DNA of 64,000 nt from Magnolia sinica. Lineage: Eukaryota > Streptophyta > Magnoliopsida > Magnoliales > Magnoliaceae. The stretch lies in the NCBI RefSeq assembly GCF_029962835.1, contig NC_080582.1, positions 77,992,177 through 78,056,176 on the forward strand, read 5' to 3'. Both the position numbers and the translations under genes were made by a program. Positions 32,401 through 44,411 of the stretch are shown piece by piece (position 1 is the first letter of the stretch; each line of letters opens with the position of its first letter). The notes beneath the pieces were generated by a model that was given only the letters and a program-made list of their open reading frames with translations, was not told the origin of the DNA and searched no databases.

Positions 32401-33734
32401 CATTGATGTTTCCGTGCACCAGAATTCCTTTAATAAAGCCCAAGCTATTACCGTTTTCTTCCATCGAATCCACCCATACGTGCGATCAGAGGTAAGAAAT
32501 GCTCCCTACCTCTCGATTAAACCATATCATGTTAGATTCTATAAATCTTACCTAAGTTTCATTTGATTTGATTAGGAATTAGTGTTTTCCCCCAAACCCT
32601 AACCCTAAGTGTGATTAGGTCATGTGAAACCCTCTAAGGTGTGGACCATTATTCATGCGTTGTCATTTATCAACCATTGAGGGTCTCAATTAATGATTTA
32701 TTGTTTGTAAATAGCGTGGTATATGCTAACATGTTCATATTTCGATTTGATCGTAACGTGTCATTGGTTATTTATGGATGCTTACATGTTTGATAAAAAT
32801 GCCTGAGTGATTGAATGTGTTGTTCTATTGATGCTCACATATTTGATTAAATGCCTAGGTGAATGTGTGGTTTTATTGATGTTTACATGTTTGATGAAAT
32901 ACTTAAGTGAGTGTGATGTTTCTATTAATTTTCACATGTTTAATGAAATGCCTAAGTAGTAGTGTCATTGAATTTATACTTCATATGAAATCTCACTATG
33001 ACTGCACGATGAATGGATGGTCCGTAGTGATGTTTAAAATTGTTTACAATTTTGGACCAGTTGGCTAGCCACCCAAAATAAGGGGTGACCCGAGTTAAGT
33101 CGGCCACCCTAGATTTGTTCAATCGACCTGTACCGAATACGGACAACCGACAATAATTAGACTACGCAGGATGCTTGCACCTAATGCTGGTTGCGTCACG
33201 ATTATTCGAGGGCAATCAAATTAGTCTATCAGCCGACTGATCATGTATGTTCACAATATATGACACAACCAAATGAAATATAGGATATCTCATTCCCATT
33301 GAACGAGTCTACTTATAACCATTAGCGATGCGATCCACAAGACTCATGAGCCAAGTATGGTGGTATGGGACACTTTGTCTGAGTTGGAATGACGAGCATC
33401 CCCATAGTGACCAATAAGTAATCATGAATGCTACGAGTCTTTATATCATAAATGGAATGGATGCCGTGATCACACTACAATTGCATTTGGGTGACGACTC
33501 TTACATCAATTGTGATCATCCTCCACCATGTTGTTGAAGTGACTAACCATGTGTAACCTGGGCTGCATCATCCAAGTCCTTTAAGATTGGTCAGGCCAGT
33601 TTGTTGGGCCAGTGTTAGTCCTGCATTAGCCGGAAAGTCATCGCTTGGGTGATGAACCCAAAAACAAATTAAGAGACACAAGTGAGGAACTGCTACAACC
33701 GCCTCGAGCCTTGTGAGAAACTGTGTGCATTGAA
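31521..33734. other. Unassigned 2.2 kb, promoter-like TATA and short tandem units
   Basis: CTACTATAAATACC at about 32253 is followed by a pyrimidine-rich start region and a GA run (32367-32397), a layout seen in LTRs and in host promoters. About four diverged units of about 50 bp (GATGYTTACATGTTTGAT, then AAATGCCTAAGTGA) lie at 32774-32957. No coding domain, no LTR partner and no target duplication were found. Confidence 0.35.
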
Positions 33735-34035
33735 TCCCTATCATTAAAAACATATTGGTGCTACGGAAGTTTTGGATCAAGTTGATATTTGTTTTTCCCT
33801 TCATCCATGTCTTTTTAACCTCATGAATAGTTATGATGATAAATAAACATTACTGTGGGCCATAGGAAGTTTCAAGGTGGACATCATTATTCCTACTGCT
33901 TCCGGTGATATGGTCTGCTTGCGCTTCCGATGTGATTTGATTTTGGTATAATGTGCTAAAATGATCCATACAAACATATATGCAAAATGGGTAAGACACA
34001 TACATCCATGGTGGGCCCCACAAGAGTTTACTCAA
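33735..34035 (+). mobile_element. Mutator-like MITE, right two-thirds
   Basis: Holds AGTTTTGGATCAAGTTGATA, CTTCATCCATG, TAAACATTACTGTGGGCCAT, ACACATACATCCATGG and a perfect GTGGGCCCCAC at 34011-34021. The left arm is missing. Confidence 0.65.
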
Positions 34036-35071
34036 TACGTGCTTAGGAATACTAACTCATAAAGCAATCTCCTTCCTTCCAGCCTTGGAGCCTATATTCA
34101 AGTAAAAAGGGGTCCCAATATTCGTTCGTTAGGATAATGAATTTAAAGGTGGCAATAAGTAGGGTTTGAACCCGAACCCAAACCCAACCCACGACCCCTT
34201 CACCTCTGACCTGACCCAACCCAGTTAAAAATTCATCAAGCCCGACCTGACCTGACCATTTATTCATAAATGGGTCGGGTTCAACTAACCCGATTAAATG
34301 GGCCACAGGTAGGCGTAACCATCCCAGCCCTTCCCTATGGTGTGGTCCACCTGATGGACGGTTTCAATCTCACTCACATTCAGTCCCTCCACATGCTATT
34401 GGGGCACAATAAACCGTTCCTATGATTCTCAAATGATGGTGACGTGTCAATCAGGCCATCAAAATTCTCGTTCTCATTTTGGACTGAGCATAGTTGATCC
34501 TACGTGCTCAATTGTAGATGTTGCATTTTGACTCGTCGGCATCTGCATCACCTATCTGGACCGTTTGTTAGGTCCCCTGCACTGTTCCTAGGATGGCCTA
34601 AAAAAATCAGACTCATCAGACGATCTGAACCTTCTAACAGGTTGTATCCAAAGTGGATGGATATATATATATATTTCTAAAGCTGTGATTTATTTTTCAA
34701 AACTGTTAAAATAAAATAGTATTGAGATCATGAACGGTTTAAATAGGTGATGTAGAAGCTAAAACGTGCATGAGAATATTAGGATTTAAATATATATATT
34801 TTTGTTGTTAGTTTTAAACATCAGCTTTCAAATCTCAATGAAAGCATTTAATTATATTTTTCTTTTCTCCTTACTCCTTAGTGGTTTTTTGTTTTTGTTT
34901 TTATATTTTTACATTTTTATTGTTTTTGTAAATTTTCTCTTGCCCCTTAAAAATTTCCCATACCAAAATCTATGCAAGTCCATTCATCAGATAGACCAAG
35001 TGATGAGCCCTACTCGGCTCTGCATTGGGTTTGGACCTATCATTAACTTGGCTGTTGGAATGGGCTTCGGC

Positions 35072-35128
<57 letters not shown>

Positions 35129-37122
35129 AGTTTGTAGCAGCGCCAGGCGGCCCATCTGCGCCCTACATATGTGAGCATGTGCCCAACCAAAATTTTGGGC
35201 CTTGCTTGAAAGATTAGGGCCCAGGTCCCACCAAACCCAGCCCACTACCACCTTAATATAACCTGTTCGCCTACGCATCCCCCACCCTCTAAAAATGCCC
35301 AATACCAAAATCCATGCCAGTCCATTCATAGGGCAAGTCAAGTGAATATAAGCGAAGGATGCAAATGGGTTGGTTCAGGTCAAGGTAGGTGAGGGGGCTT
35401 AGGACCCAACCTATTTAAGAATTGGGTCAGAATATTGGACCCAAAACCAACCAATCAAAATTCAGGTTGGGTCAAAAATAGCTGACCCATTTATTTAATG
35501 TGTCCTATCTTGGACTCAGATCTCACCCATTCATCACATGGGCTGGGTCTGCATCAGGTTTATAAATTACAATTTGAGTTTCCACACAAACAATGATAGA
35601 AAGTATCCAATTAGTGGTGTTTCTCAGATTTTATGGTAAAAAATTAAAATGGTTTTTAGTATATTCTCCAATGAAAATGGGCCTACAAAATACAGTGGCC
35701 CCACATGGTTTGGACCAGCATTCTCTGTTAGGTGGGGTCCACCATGTGATGGGCTGTTACGGTGGTCCTGCAGCAAAAGTGTCCAAAGGCCAATAATGGG
35801 AGACCTAAATGAGCAATTCAAGACAAAATCCACCAAGCAGGGAGCTGCGGTTGTTCATAGAGAGATCTTTGGTCCACTACCCATTCAGTGTCCATTCATT
35901 TGTAGATGTTGGACACATCTCCACCGTCACAAAATATTAGCATCTGATAGCTGGCATACAAATTGACTGTTGAAAAAGAAACCATAGACATGTTCAATGG
36001 GAAGAGTTAGTCCACCAATCAGCTTGGCTGGGGTTGGTTGCTGTAAACCCATCATCAGTCCATCCAACATTCATGTATGGGGCCCTTGAGAGATGAAGAA
36101 CTAACCACTGAAAGGCTGATCCCATCCCACCCACAGGAATTCTTCATGATCAAAGCCTTATCCCAACCCATCAAGGACGGCTACATGAATCCCATTCTAT
36201 CCTTTCCACTTCATCAGTGGGACCACATGTTAAGAAAACTTCTCTCATGGAAGAAAAAAAGAGAAGAAAAAGAAAAGAAAAGCTAGTACTTCTGGGGAGC
36301 AGCAGACAGCTTGATGTCCATGCAAATCCCAAAGTGAGATCTCGTCCATCCATCCTTGGGAGAAAACAGAAAAAAGTCGGGAGAAAAACGATTGGAAGCT
36401 TGTGGATTGGGCTTGAAGAAATCAATAATTAGAATGAGTATACATTGTACTCATTCACTGAAGAAACAGGAGGCTCATATCTACTGCAAGGCAAAGTGTT
36501 CTTTCTTTCTTTCTTTCTTCTTCTTCCTCTTCCTCTTCTTCTTCTTCTTCTTCTTCTTTTTTAAAAAGAAAAAAAAGATAAAAAAGGCAAGCATCAGCTG
36601 CCAAACTCAAGTTCGACGGTATCTATCAATCACTGCAACGATAGAAATCGGTTGCACTCAACTCATCAATGTTAAGGCACAGAATACTAAACATTTACCT
36701 CTCTTTGCCAACTTTGGCTTTGTATGGAAAATGTGCCTTTGGACATCTTGTTTTCTGCATAATGAGTACTCAGGCTAGCCATGGAACGCCTCAATTCGAT
36801 TTCGCATGCCAGATTGGGAGAAACCCAGAAAAATCAAGACAGTAACCTTACTCCTTTCAAGTAAATTTCAAATGTCTATCTTGCAGCAGAACATGAAGGA
36901 GCTGATGTGGCCAAAACATTGGTTACATGGATATTCAGATTTCCAAAGATGGCTGTCTGAAAGAAGCAAAAGAGGCCCAAATCTCCTTTGGGAGTTGGCT
37001 ATAATAGATGGGTGAGCAGGTAGAAACATCCCACCCAATTCAGACTCTTCCAAAGCTGATATTCTCTGTGGAGCATGCAAATGTGGGTACTGATCCAAAT
37101 GGCAGAAATGGACCCTACAGAT
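34036..37122. other. No gene; repeats and microsatellites downstream of the FRIGIDA-like gene
   Basis: Contains GGGTCGGGTT-type MITE arms (34150-34310 and 35360-35560), a (TC)n run of about 52 bp at 35073-35124, (TTTC/TTC)n at 36500-36560, and scattered CCACATGG/GGTGGGGTCCACC phrases near 35700-35745. Open frames are low-complexity shadows. Part of 36.9-37.1 kb is probably 3' untranslated region of the FRIGIDA-like gene. Confidence 0.45.
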
Positions 37123-38169
37123 TTAATAGTATGGATGGTGATGATAGACGGGTGCCTGAGCTGGTGCTGCTGCTGGTGCCACATTGCCCATGTGAGAGCT
37201 GCCATAATATGATTCACCTTCCAAAACAATGTCAGCAAACTGATATAGATTTCCTGGGTCCCTGTGGGATGGCAGCATCAATGCAGACGGCTCTGGTAAG
37301 CTTTGTGGCACAGCTGAAGGCAGGAATCCACCTAATAAGCTCTGCCCAACTGAGTGGCTGTTGAAGGCTCCATCCCTGTGCCACTCATATGACCCGATCT
37401 CATTGTCTACAAATGGCCTGCTGCTGTTTCCCATTAGCAGTCCACCACCAATCCCAACATATGGACCCACACCGCTTGATGTCGATGGCCCAAAATCGCT
37501 ACCTGTCAGTTTTACCAAGGCACCTGAGTATGCATTGACCAGGCCTGGGAATGTAGGGTCAAACAAGATCTTGGGCTGTGGTGGAGAAGGAACAACTGCA
37601 GGTGTGGGTTGTCCTGGGAATGGTGTGTTTACAGTATTAGGCTGATGACGCTTAGCTGCTAGATGTTTTGCATTCTCTGAGGACCCTAGCTCCTTGGCTT
37701 TCCTCTTCTGAGCTGCTCTTTCCTGTGCCTTCACAACAAGGTCTGAGATATGTTTCTCTAACGTGGCAATTTTCTCATTGGTCTTCCAATGAGCAAGCTC
37801 ATCAGCATTGAGCCTAAAGTCCTCCACACACTTGACAACTGATTTCAGAGCGGCCAGTTTCTTCTTACATACTTCTTTCTGCTGCAGCAGGTCACAGCAT
37901 GGCAGCATGAGAAAAGTGACAAACCCCAATACAAGTGTTGTAGGAGTTCCTAGTAGTGGTAGTAATAGCAATAAAAATAATAAAAGAGCATACCAGTGCT
38001 TCTGGCAAACCCTGTCCTTCTTTCCTCATTTTCTTTGCAGTTTTATCAGTTACACGTAAGAAGGATGACAGCATGGCCTGAGGAGGGAACTTGTCTTTGA
38101 GCTCCAATTTGCAGACAAGACCAACGGCTGCAGTATGCATCCCATTTTTCTCCATCCATGGAATGATAT
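37123..38169 (-). pseudogene. FRIGIDA-like protein, last two exons (gene 5'-incomplete)
   Basis: Exon 37994-38169 encodes DIIPWMEKNGMHTAAVGLVC, KLELKDKFPPQAMLSSFLRV and TDKTAKKMRKEGQGLPEAL, between a TTCCACAG acceptor and a CTGGTATGC donor. Exon 37123 to about 37881 continues QKEVCKKKLAALKSVVKCVE, DFRLNADELAHWK, a coiled-coil-like KIATLEKHISDLVVKAQERA, a basic AAQKRKAKELG patch (possible nuclear signal), a Pro/Gly/Ser-rich tail and the ending PVYHHHPYY. The KFPP.LL...K.A.KxRKEG and LAALKSVxKCVEDxxL patterns are those of the FRIGIDA domain of FRIGIDA-like proteins, nuclear coiled-coil factors tied to flowering-time and stress regulation. Both exons are open and join in phase 0. The large N-terminal exon usual for the family was not found anywhere upstream in the window. 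The SINE and an RTE LINE begin within 0.3-0.5 kb. The gene is therefore 5'-truncated or its first exon lies outside; truncation seems likelier. Confidence 0.82.
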
Positions 38170-38462
38170 CTGTGGAATGAATGAGAGAGTAAGAAGCTAA
38201 TAAAGCAACAAGTAGGGTGACCATTTAGTAGGGCCAAGTAGAACACTATGAAGTACAAAGAAAAGAAACTGCAACCGATCGATGCTTACGCAATATTATC
38301 AAAAGAATGGTTGGTACATTGCAAGCAGAGAATCAAGCAAATTTTTTGTATCAAAATGAATCATAACATCAGAAGGTGAGATTGCAAGATTGTTTCCCAA
38401 TCCTAATGTTTTTAGAATATAAAAAATGTCTTATAAAGAATAATATAACAAAGTCTAACAAG

Positions 38463-38582
38463 TAGATCACATTGCATAGCTTAATCGGTTGTGCTGTGTA
38501 ACAAACATGAGGTCTCAGATTCAGTCCTAGCTTCGTTAACAAAAAGAAGAAGAAGAAGAAGAAGAAGAAGAAGAAGAAGAAG
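38463..38582 (+). mobile_element. SINE-like sequence with GAA tail
   Basis: A box TAGCTTAATCGG at 38476-38487 fits the polymerase III consensus well; a weaker B box (GATTCAGTCCT) lies about 35 bp on. The body ends in (GAA)n to 38582. It lies just upstream of LINE sequence. It could be a SINE or a decayed tRNA-like fragment. Confidence 0.45.
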
Positions 38583-38612
38583 CTATGCAAAGACTAAGGC
38601 ATGAGACAAATG

Positions 38613-39080
38613 TATCATAAAATCAGTTTGGTTTCATGATTGGGAGGTTTACTGCTGAAGCCATTTTCGTACTTAGACAATTGATGGAGAAATATATTGA
38701 GAGGAAAGAAAGGATCTCCACATTGTCTTTATTCACATAGAGAAAGCATATTAGTCTGGTGGTTGTTGGGAAAGAAATGAGTCTCAAGAGGATATATTGA
38801 CATTGTTAAGGATATGTATGAGGGAGTGGTAAACAGAATGAGGAGCACTGGTACAGAGACAAGTGAGTTCCCAATTACTGTAGGCTTAAGCCAGGGGTTG
38901 GCATTGAGCCTGTACCTTTTCACATTAGTTATGGTCGAGTTAATGGGCATTTGCAAGAAGAGATCCCATGATGTATGTTGTTTGCAAATGACATAGATGA
39001 GATGCGGGATGGCATAAACACAAAGCTAGATTTTTAAGGGATGCTTTAGAAATTAGAATCTAAAATATTTAAAAGTAGCC

Positions 39081-39129
<49 letters not shown>

Positions 39130-39792
39130 GTGAAGTGCAATTTTAGTAATAATAGGTGGGAAAATGAGGAATTTGTTAATATTGCCGACCAAGAAGTTTT
39201 CTGAAATGACTACTTTTGATACCTTAGGTCAATAATTTACAAGTGGAGAGATTGAAAAGGATTTTGCCCACAGAATTCAAGTTGGGTGGTAGAAATAGAG
39301 ATATGCCTCTAGAGTTTTATGTGATTATTGTGTACCACTTAAAGCTGAAGGAGAAATTTTATAGGATATCTATAAGACTAGCCATGCTTTATGGGACAAG
39401 ATGTTGGGTTGTAAAAGAACAACATGCTCATAGGATGTGTAGTTCAAATGAGGATGTTGAGATGCATGAGTGGCAAGAAGAGAAGATAGAATTAGAAATG
39501 AACGCATTCAAGGGAACTTAAGAGTAGTACCAATAGGTAATAAGATGAGGGAAAGTAGACTTAGATGGTGTGGTGATGTGCAATGGAGACCAAGAACCGT
39601 GCTAATTAGAAGGAATGAGTTGGTATAGGTTGAAGGCTCTAAAGGGCAAGGGGAAGGCCCAAAAGGACATGGATGGAGGCTGTAAGAAAAGACTTGATGA
39701 CTTATGGTCTAAGTTCTAATTGAAGGTCTCTGGCCTTGATAGAGTGGAATAGCAGAATAGGATTCATGTAGCCGACCCCAAATTGGATCAGG
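38613..39792 (+). mobile_element. RTE-clade LINE, 5'-truncated and decayed
   Basis: Pieces in order: NQFGFMIGRFTAEAIFVLRQ then LMEKYIERK (fingers of reverse transcriptase), VKDMYEGVVNRMRSTGTETS, EFPITVGLSQGLALSLYLFT, then LFAND where FADD is expected, so a catalytic aspartate is lost. Further on come KLKEKFYRISIRLAMLYGTR then CWVVKEQHAHRM, a rearrangement in the LxWxG region, and RRNEL. It ends VADPKLDQV-like (CCGACCCCAAATTGGATCAG). Many frame changes and stops. A (GA)n run of about 38 bp interrupts it at 39089-39127. Strand and order are consistent with one 5'-truncated insertion. Confidence 0.85.
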
Positions 39793-39849
39793 TTTAGATG
39801 ATGGGGAAAAAACATGGTCAAATCCATCATGTTCTAACATTCAGCATAA

Positions 39850-40460
39850 AAAAATGTTGTCATATTATAACATTCCATGGCATCCATCTCTACATGGTGT
39901 TGAACTGTACAGAACATCTGGAAACAATCGGGCACCAGAAAGAAGCCAATTCAGTTTGTTTCTTGCAAATCCATTGCATCTACCTCCAGTCCAAAGCATT
40001 TGTGAAACATTATGCAATTCCCTGTTTATTATTTCACCTGAAATTTATGCCGAAGCTGCTGCTCTCCTCCAAGGGATTAGACTAGTTATCAATCACTATC
40101 CAAGTACAATCATCATCAATGGTGATTCAAGTAAGGTGATTGGTTGGATTAAATCGCAGTGTAGTCCTTGGAGTGGCCAATCTCATTGACGAGGCCTCTG
40201 ATTCCTGCTCATCCATGTCAGTGTCATTTGCCCATGTGCACCATTCAGCTAATTTGGAGATGGATTGGTTAGCTGAGGGAGTTATCAGAGATGGAATTCT
40301 GATTGTAGACAATACAAGGGAGTGTCCGTGTGCTCCTGTTTGTGGTTGTATCTGTTTTTTCTTTCTTTCTTTTCTGGCTCAGTCTTTGAGACGTTTTGCT
40401 GCTGTTTCTGTAGTTTTCTTTTTATTTTTCTCTGTAATAAAAAAATTAGCTATTCATAAA
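39850..40460 (+). mobile_element. L1-type LINE 3' end with RNase H domain
   Basis: Reads EIYAEAAALLQGIRLVINHY, then INGDSSKVIGWIKSQCSPW, then SVSFAHVHHSANLEMDWLAE. This is the RVT_3 RNase H domain, with its ExxA...D core visible. A frame change separates the second and third stretches, near 40190. A pyrimidine-rich tail and AATAAAAAAATTAG end it at about 40440-40460. No reverse transcriptase remains on this side. Confidence 0.6.
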
Positions 40461-40494
40461 AAAGAAGGCTTGGATAGAGGTGGTGAGAGGGATA

Positions 40495-40766
40495 TTAATG
40501 TTTGTGCAATACCAATAATAGGGTTTTATATAGGAGTGGCAAAACAGAATTCAAATGCAGATCTTGAGTAGCTATGGCAAGGCAATGATTAGGATGATAG
40601 ACTGCTATTATAGTAAAAAGAGAGAGAACAGCTGACCGACAAGATAGTGGATGATTGTTTCCATACGGCAAGGATCTTTTCATACCATCCTTGGCCAAGG
40701 AATCAATGAGTACATTTGCTTCTCCAGAAACACAATGGAATAAAACTATTAAATTCACCAAAAGAT
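40495..40766 (-). mobile_element. RNase H C-terminal fragment of an L1-type LINE
   Basis: HCVSGEANVLIDSLAKDGMK then RS matches the HVxREAN..ADSLAKxG motif at the end of plant LINE RNase H domains. It lies tail to tail with the plus-strand fragment ending near 40460, and it is cut off at 40767 by the 3' tail of another LINE. Confidence 0.55.
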
Positions 40767-40769
40767 TTT

Positions 40770-42405
40770 TAACCTTTTTTTAAGAGGTAACTGAATTTTT
40801 ATTAGAAGACACACTGATAGGCGGGGAAAGAATACAACGCAACACTAAAATAAAAACCAAAAGGAAGATCAGCTGACTTGGCTTCTTTTACATAAGGAGC
40901 GCATTTCGAAACTGCTAATTTTCACTAAACAAAAAGTTTCTTCAACAGAGGAACTCTTGTTTTGAAAGCAACTGCTGTTTCGCTCTTTCCAAAAAAACCA
41001 AAAGATTCCCATTGCAACAAGCCTCCAAATAGCTTTTTGAGGTTTACCCACTATGGCTCCTCGCCAAGCCCAAGAAGATGGTCGACATACTTCGGCATCG
41101 CCCATGAGATATGGAATAGAACAGCGAAGTGTTCCCAAACTTTACTAGCATAGGGGCAATGGATGAAAAGATGATTGAATTACTCCGCATCCCTCATACA
41201 CATCAAGCAGATATTGGAAAGGATCAGAGATCTTCTTTGAAGATTATCTGTGGTTACTACTCTTTTCCTCCCCACAAGCCAAACAAAAGCTGCAATCCTC
41301 AGAGGGACTCCAAACGGCCAATGATGAAACGGAAAGGAAGGCGAGATGTCTTTGGGATCAAGGTATAGAACGAGCGCACTAGAAAAACATCAGAAGCGTG
41401 ATATTTCCAAACTATTGAGTCTTCTTCATGAGGGGAAGGGATGACAAGTTTCAGATGGTTGAGAAGGTGAAGGAAATCGTCAAATTCCTCATCCAACAAA
41501 TTTCTTCAACAAGGGGGAGACCAAACAACGGATCCTCCTCGTAAAGAAAAGTAATGATCAACAAGGATGAACCATTCAAAGGCAACACTGGCAAGACCGA
41601 AGAGATCTTGTAAAGGCTTATCCCCAAACCAAATATCTATCCAAAAACAAATCATGTTTCCTTTCCCGAGAGTGAAAGAAACTCCCCCACGATTTTTTTT
41701 GCTCCGTGGTAACAATTGCCTTCCAAGCATGAGATGTGAGATAAAGGGATGAAGATTTTATTCTCCGATCACCCACATGGGTACCATATTTAGAAACAAG
41801 AAGATCCCTCAATAGTTTGCCCACTTCCGAACCAAACCTCCAACGCCACTTTCCAAGAAGAGCTTCATTCATAAGACCCAGATCTTTCAAACTGGCTCCC
41901 CCCTCATTAAACGGCTTACAAACATCTTCCCGTTTGAGCAAATTAAACTTCCTGTTTTCATCGGCCCCTTTCCACAAGAAATCTCTACTCACTTTATCAA
42001 CAGATTTTAGGCACATTAGAGAAGAACACTTTGATAAGAGTCAACCCCCGAAAAAAAAGAAAAAGAAAAAAAAAGAAAAAAAAATAGAAAAAAAAGGTAT
42101 TGACGCTTTGAAGAAGAAAATTTCTTTCAATGACCTTGTCCCGTAAGTGCTTCGCTGGCTTTCTGATGTAAAGGGGCATCCCGACATAAGATGAGGGGAA
42201 AGAACCACTCTTGCACCCAAAGATACTCGCCAGCTAAGAAAGCTCTTCCTAATTGACATGAATTCCAAACATTTCACATTTGGAAATATTGACGTTTAGC
42301 CCCGAAACCACTTCAAAACAAACAATTTTTCGAAGATTATCAACAGCCGTCCTATCTGCATCACAGAAAAGAATCGTGTCGTCTACATATTGAAGATGAT
42401 GTTAG
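40770..42405 (-). mobile_element. L1-type LINE, 5'-truncated
   Basis: Starts at HHLQYVDDTILFCDADR (about 42405); the catalytic YVDD at 42378-42389 is intact. It continues through the thumb and C-terminal region (MPLYIRKPAKH; SRDFLWKGADENRKFNLLKR; NEALLGKWRWRFGSEVGKLL; MICFWIDIWFG; zinc-binding region WKYHASDVFLVRSFYTLIP). It ends with a TAATAAAAATTCAGTTACC block and an A tail (plus-strand TTTTTTT at about 40775). Several frame changes are present, so it is dead. 5' truncation is typical of LINE insertion. Confidence 0.85.
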
Positions 42406-44197
42406 ATAGAACACTTCTAATCTTAGAGCAAGGACTTTAGCTAAATTTTTATATGGACTTCTGATGAGAAATTTATAGCATTAAAACTTCAATTAAGAGT
42501 GCGGATAGTCTGTGTTGAATGCACAAGAAATTCCAGTGCTGTCATTGAATGCATAAAATCCAGTTAACAGGATACGCTGGATTTCTCTCCCCCAAATAGA
42601 TTGTTTCCTATCCAACACAACTTCTAACGTGTCTAACATTTCTAAATTTTAACCCATCAAGTCCATGGTGAGATGATGTCCATTTAGTTGGGGCTCTGGA
42701 AAAACCTGCAATTTTTAGTAGTGTTACTCATAAGAACCTTTTGCAGTTTAGCAGAATCGGGATAGCCTGCAAGAAGAGTCGTTTTGCAGGTGCATTTTGG
42801 GGATTATGGGGAGGTCAGGAATCAGGTGGGTGCAACATATTCACATCTTGGGTTCAAAGACACCCATTACATATTGCGCAAGAGATTTCAAAAGTCATGA
42901 AGTGAAAAAAATTTAGTGAACAGGAAGAATATGATTGCATGCAGGTGAGCGAAAATAAAACTCAAGAGGGCTCCCTTAGAATATTCAAGACTTTAGGAGA
43001 CGAGGACTAGACCATGAATGTGTGGGAATGATTTTCAAAGAGCATTACCTAATGATTGAGAGTATTTAATGGTTAAAATATATTCTAGTAATAGCAAATT
43101 GAGTTGGGTCTTGTCGAGTTTTATCGTGTCTTTTCTTTTTTCCGCAAGCTTTAATCAAATAGATTTGAGATGGCCGAGTCAACTAATGTACAAGTGATGA
43201 GTGACCAGTAATGAGTCACAATAGTTGAACTAAAATGCTAACCAAGGTTCCCACATTGAACAGGCAAAACTTGCATTAATCAGATGGTCAGGACAGGTTT
43301 GAATCAATCAATGTACTTCTGAACAGCCCATGTGGTGGCCTATCAGATCAGAAGGTCCTGATCATCATGGTGCATTTCAAAAGTAGCACCTCTTTTTCCG
43401 TTATTCTTATCTGCTTGCTCTATAACTGTGTAGTAATAATTGATGTTGAAGGCATGAAGAGAAAAAAAAGCTCATTCACCCCATCTGATGTAGTTTTGGT
43501 CGTGACTTGGTTCTGAGGATGTGGTGGACCCATCATGTCCATGCTGAGATGATGTCCATTCAGTTGGGGCTCTAAAAACCAGCAATGCTGCAATTTTTAG
43601 TAGTGTTTCACATAAGAACGTTTTGCAGTTTAGCAGAATTGGGATAGCCTGCAAGAAGGGTCGTGGCATTGTTGTTCTAGTGACTAAGCTGCATTTGTGC
43701 TTGATATTAGTGGAGTGAGCAGAACTGTTTCTACATGATGCCAGTTCCAAGAGGAATTATATGACCCTTGATCAGAGTATGTGGAGTATATTTTGAGATT
43801 TATCAGTTTGTATGAGTGAGCCTATAATTCAGAATCCAAACAATTAGTCTGGTGGGTCCCACTGTTGATGAACCATGATCTAGAAGTATACTAGAGAAGT
43901 GAATCCTAGTCCTTTGATTGGTTGCCTGCTAAGTGGATGGTTAAGAGGAGAAATACAACAACAATCGACTTCAACTGAAACACTGTTCTAAAACATGAAC
44001 AAAAGCTTTGGGCCAATCTAACCTCGGTGATTAACATTCGCAATGGATTCAGGAAAGAACGGAGTGTGGGCCCAGCATGAAGATGAAGTAGACTGGTTGT
44101 TAATGTCTCCTGTTTTGAAAAAAAAAAAAAAAAATAGTTTTTAAATTTTATACACTCAAATAAATTTTTAAAAATAAAAAATAAATAAATAACTTAC
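42406..44197. repeat. Non-coding; direct repeat of about 125 bp (two copies 0.9 kb apart)
   Basis: GAGATGATGTCCATTYAGTT then GGGGCTCT, AATTTTTAGTAGTGTT, TTTTGCAGTTTAGCAGAAT and GGGATAGCCTGCAAGAAG occur at about 42663-42782 and again at 43543-43664. The copies look over 90 percent identical. No coding content is confirmed; a minus-strand frame over the second copy has no recognised relatives. Confidence 0.7.
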
Positions 44198-44411
44198 CAG
44201 GAAGTATGTAATCCGAGTACAGCCTTACCGGAATACTTATTTGCGCAATCTTCACACTCATTAGAGAATATCCTATTGAAGTTCTTATGTGTTTTTCTAT
44301 AGTGCTTCTCGATCTGCCACCAATGTTGAAACAGAGTATCACAGTAATGACATTTAAAATTGTCTGCATCGGCATTAGCATTGGCATTTTTAATGTCATT
44401 TTCCATAGATC
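44198..44411 (-). CDS. Candidate exon with C2H2 zinc finger(s)
   Basis: Reads MENDIKNANANADADN then FKCHYCDTLFQHWWQIEKHY and RKTH. The first finger has exact C-x2-C-x12-H-x4-H spacing. A second begins ECEDCANKYSGKAVLGLH (C-x2-C-x12-H) and is cut by a textbook donor, CTGGTAAGT, at 44198/44197, so its last histidine would lie in the next exon. TTCACAG just before 44411 could be an acceptor, or the ATG at 44406 the start. The frame is open. No neighbouring exon is recognised. C2H2 proteins usually bind nucleic acid; nothing more can be said of this one. Confidence 0.4.

Noticed and set aside
35073-35124. Arg/Glu- or Ser/Leu-repeat proteins over GA/TC runs (also near 18.85, 32.37, 39.1 and 57.1 kb)
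   Set aside because: Pure dinucleotide repeats translate into such strings in any frame.
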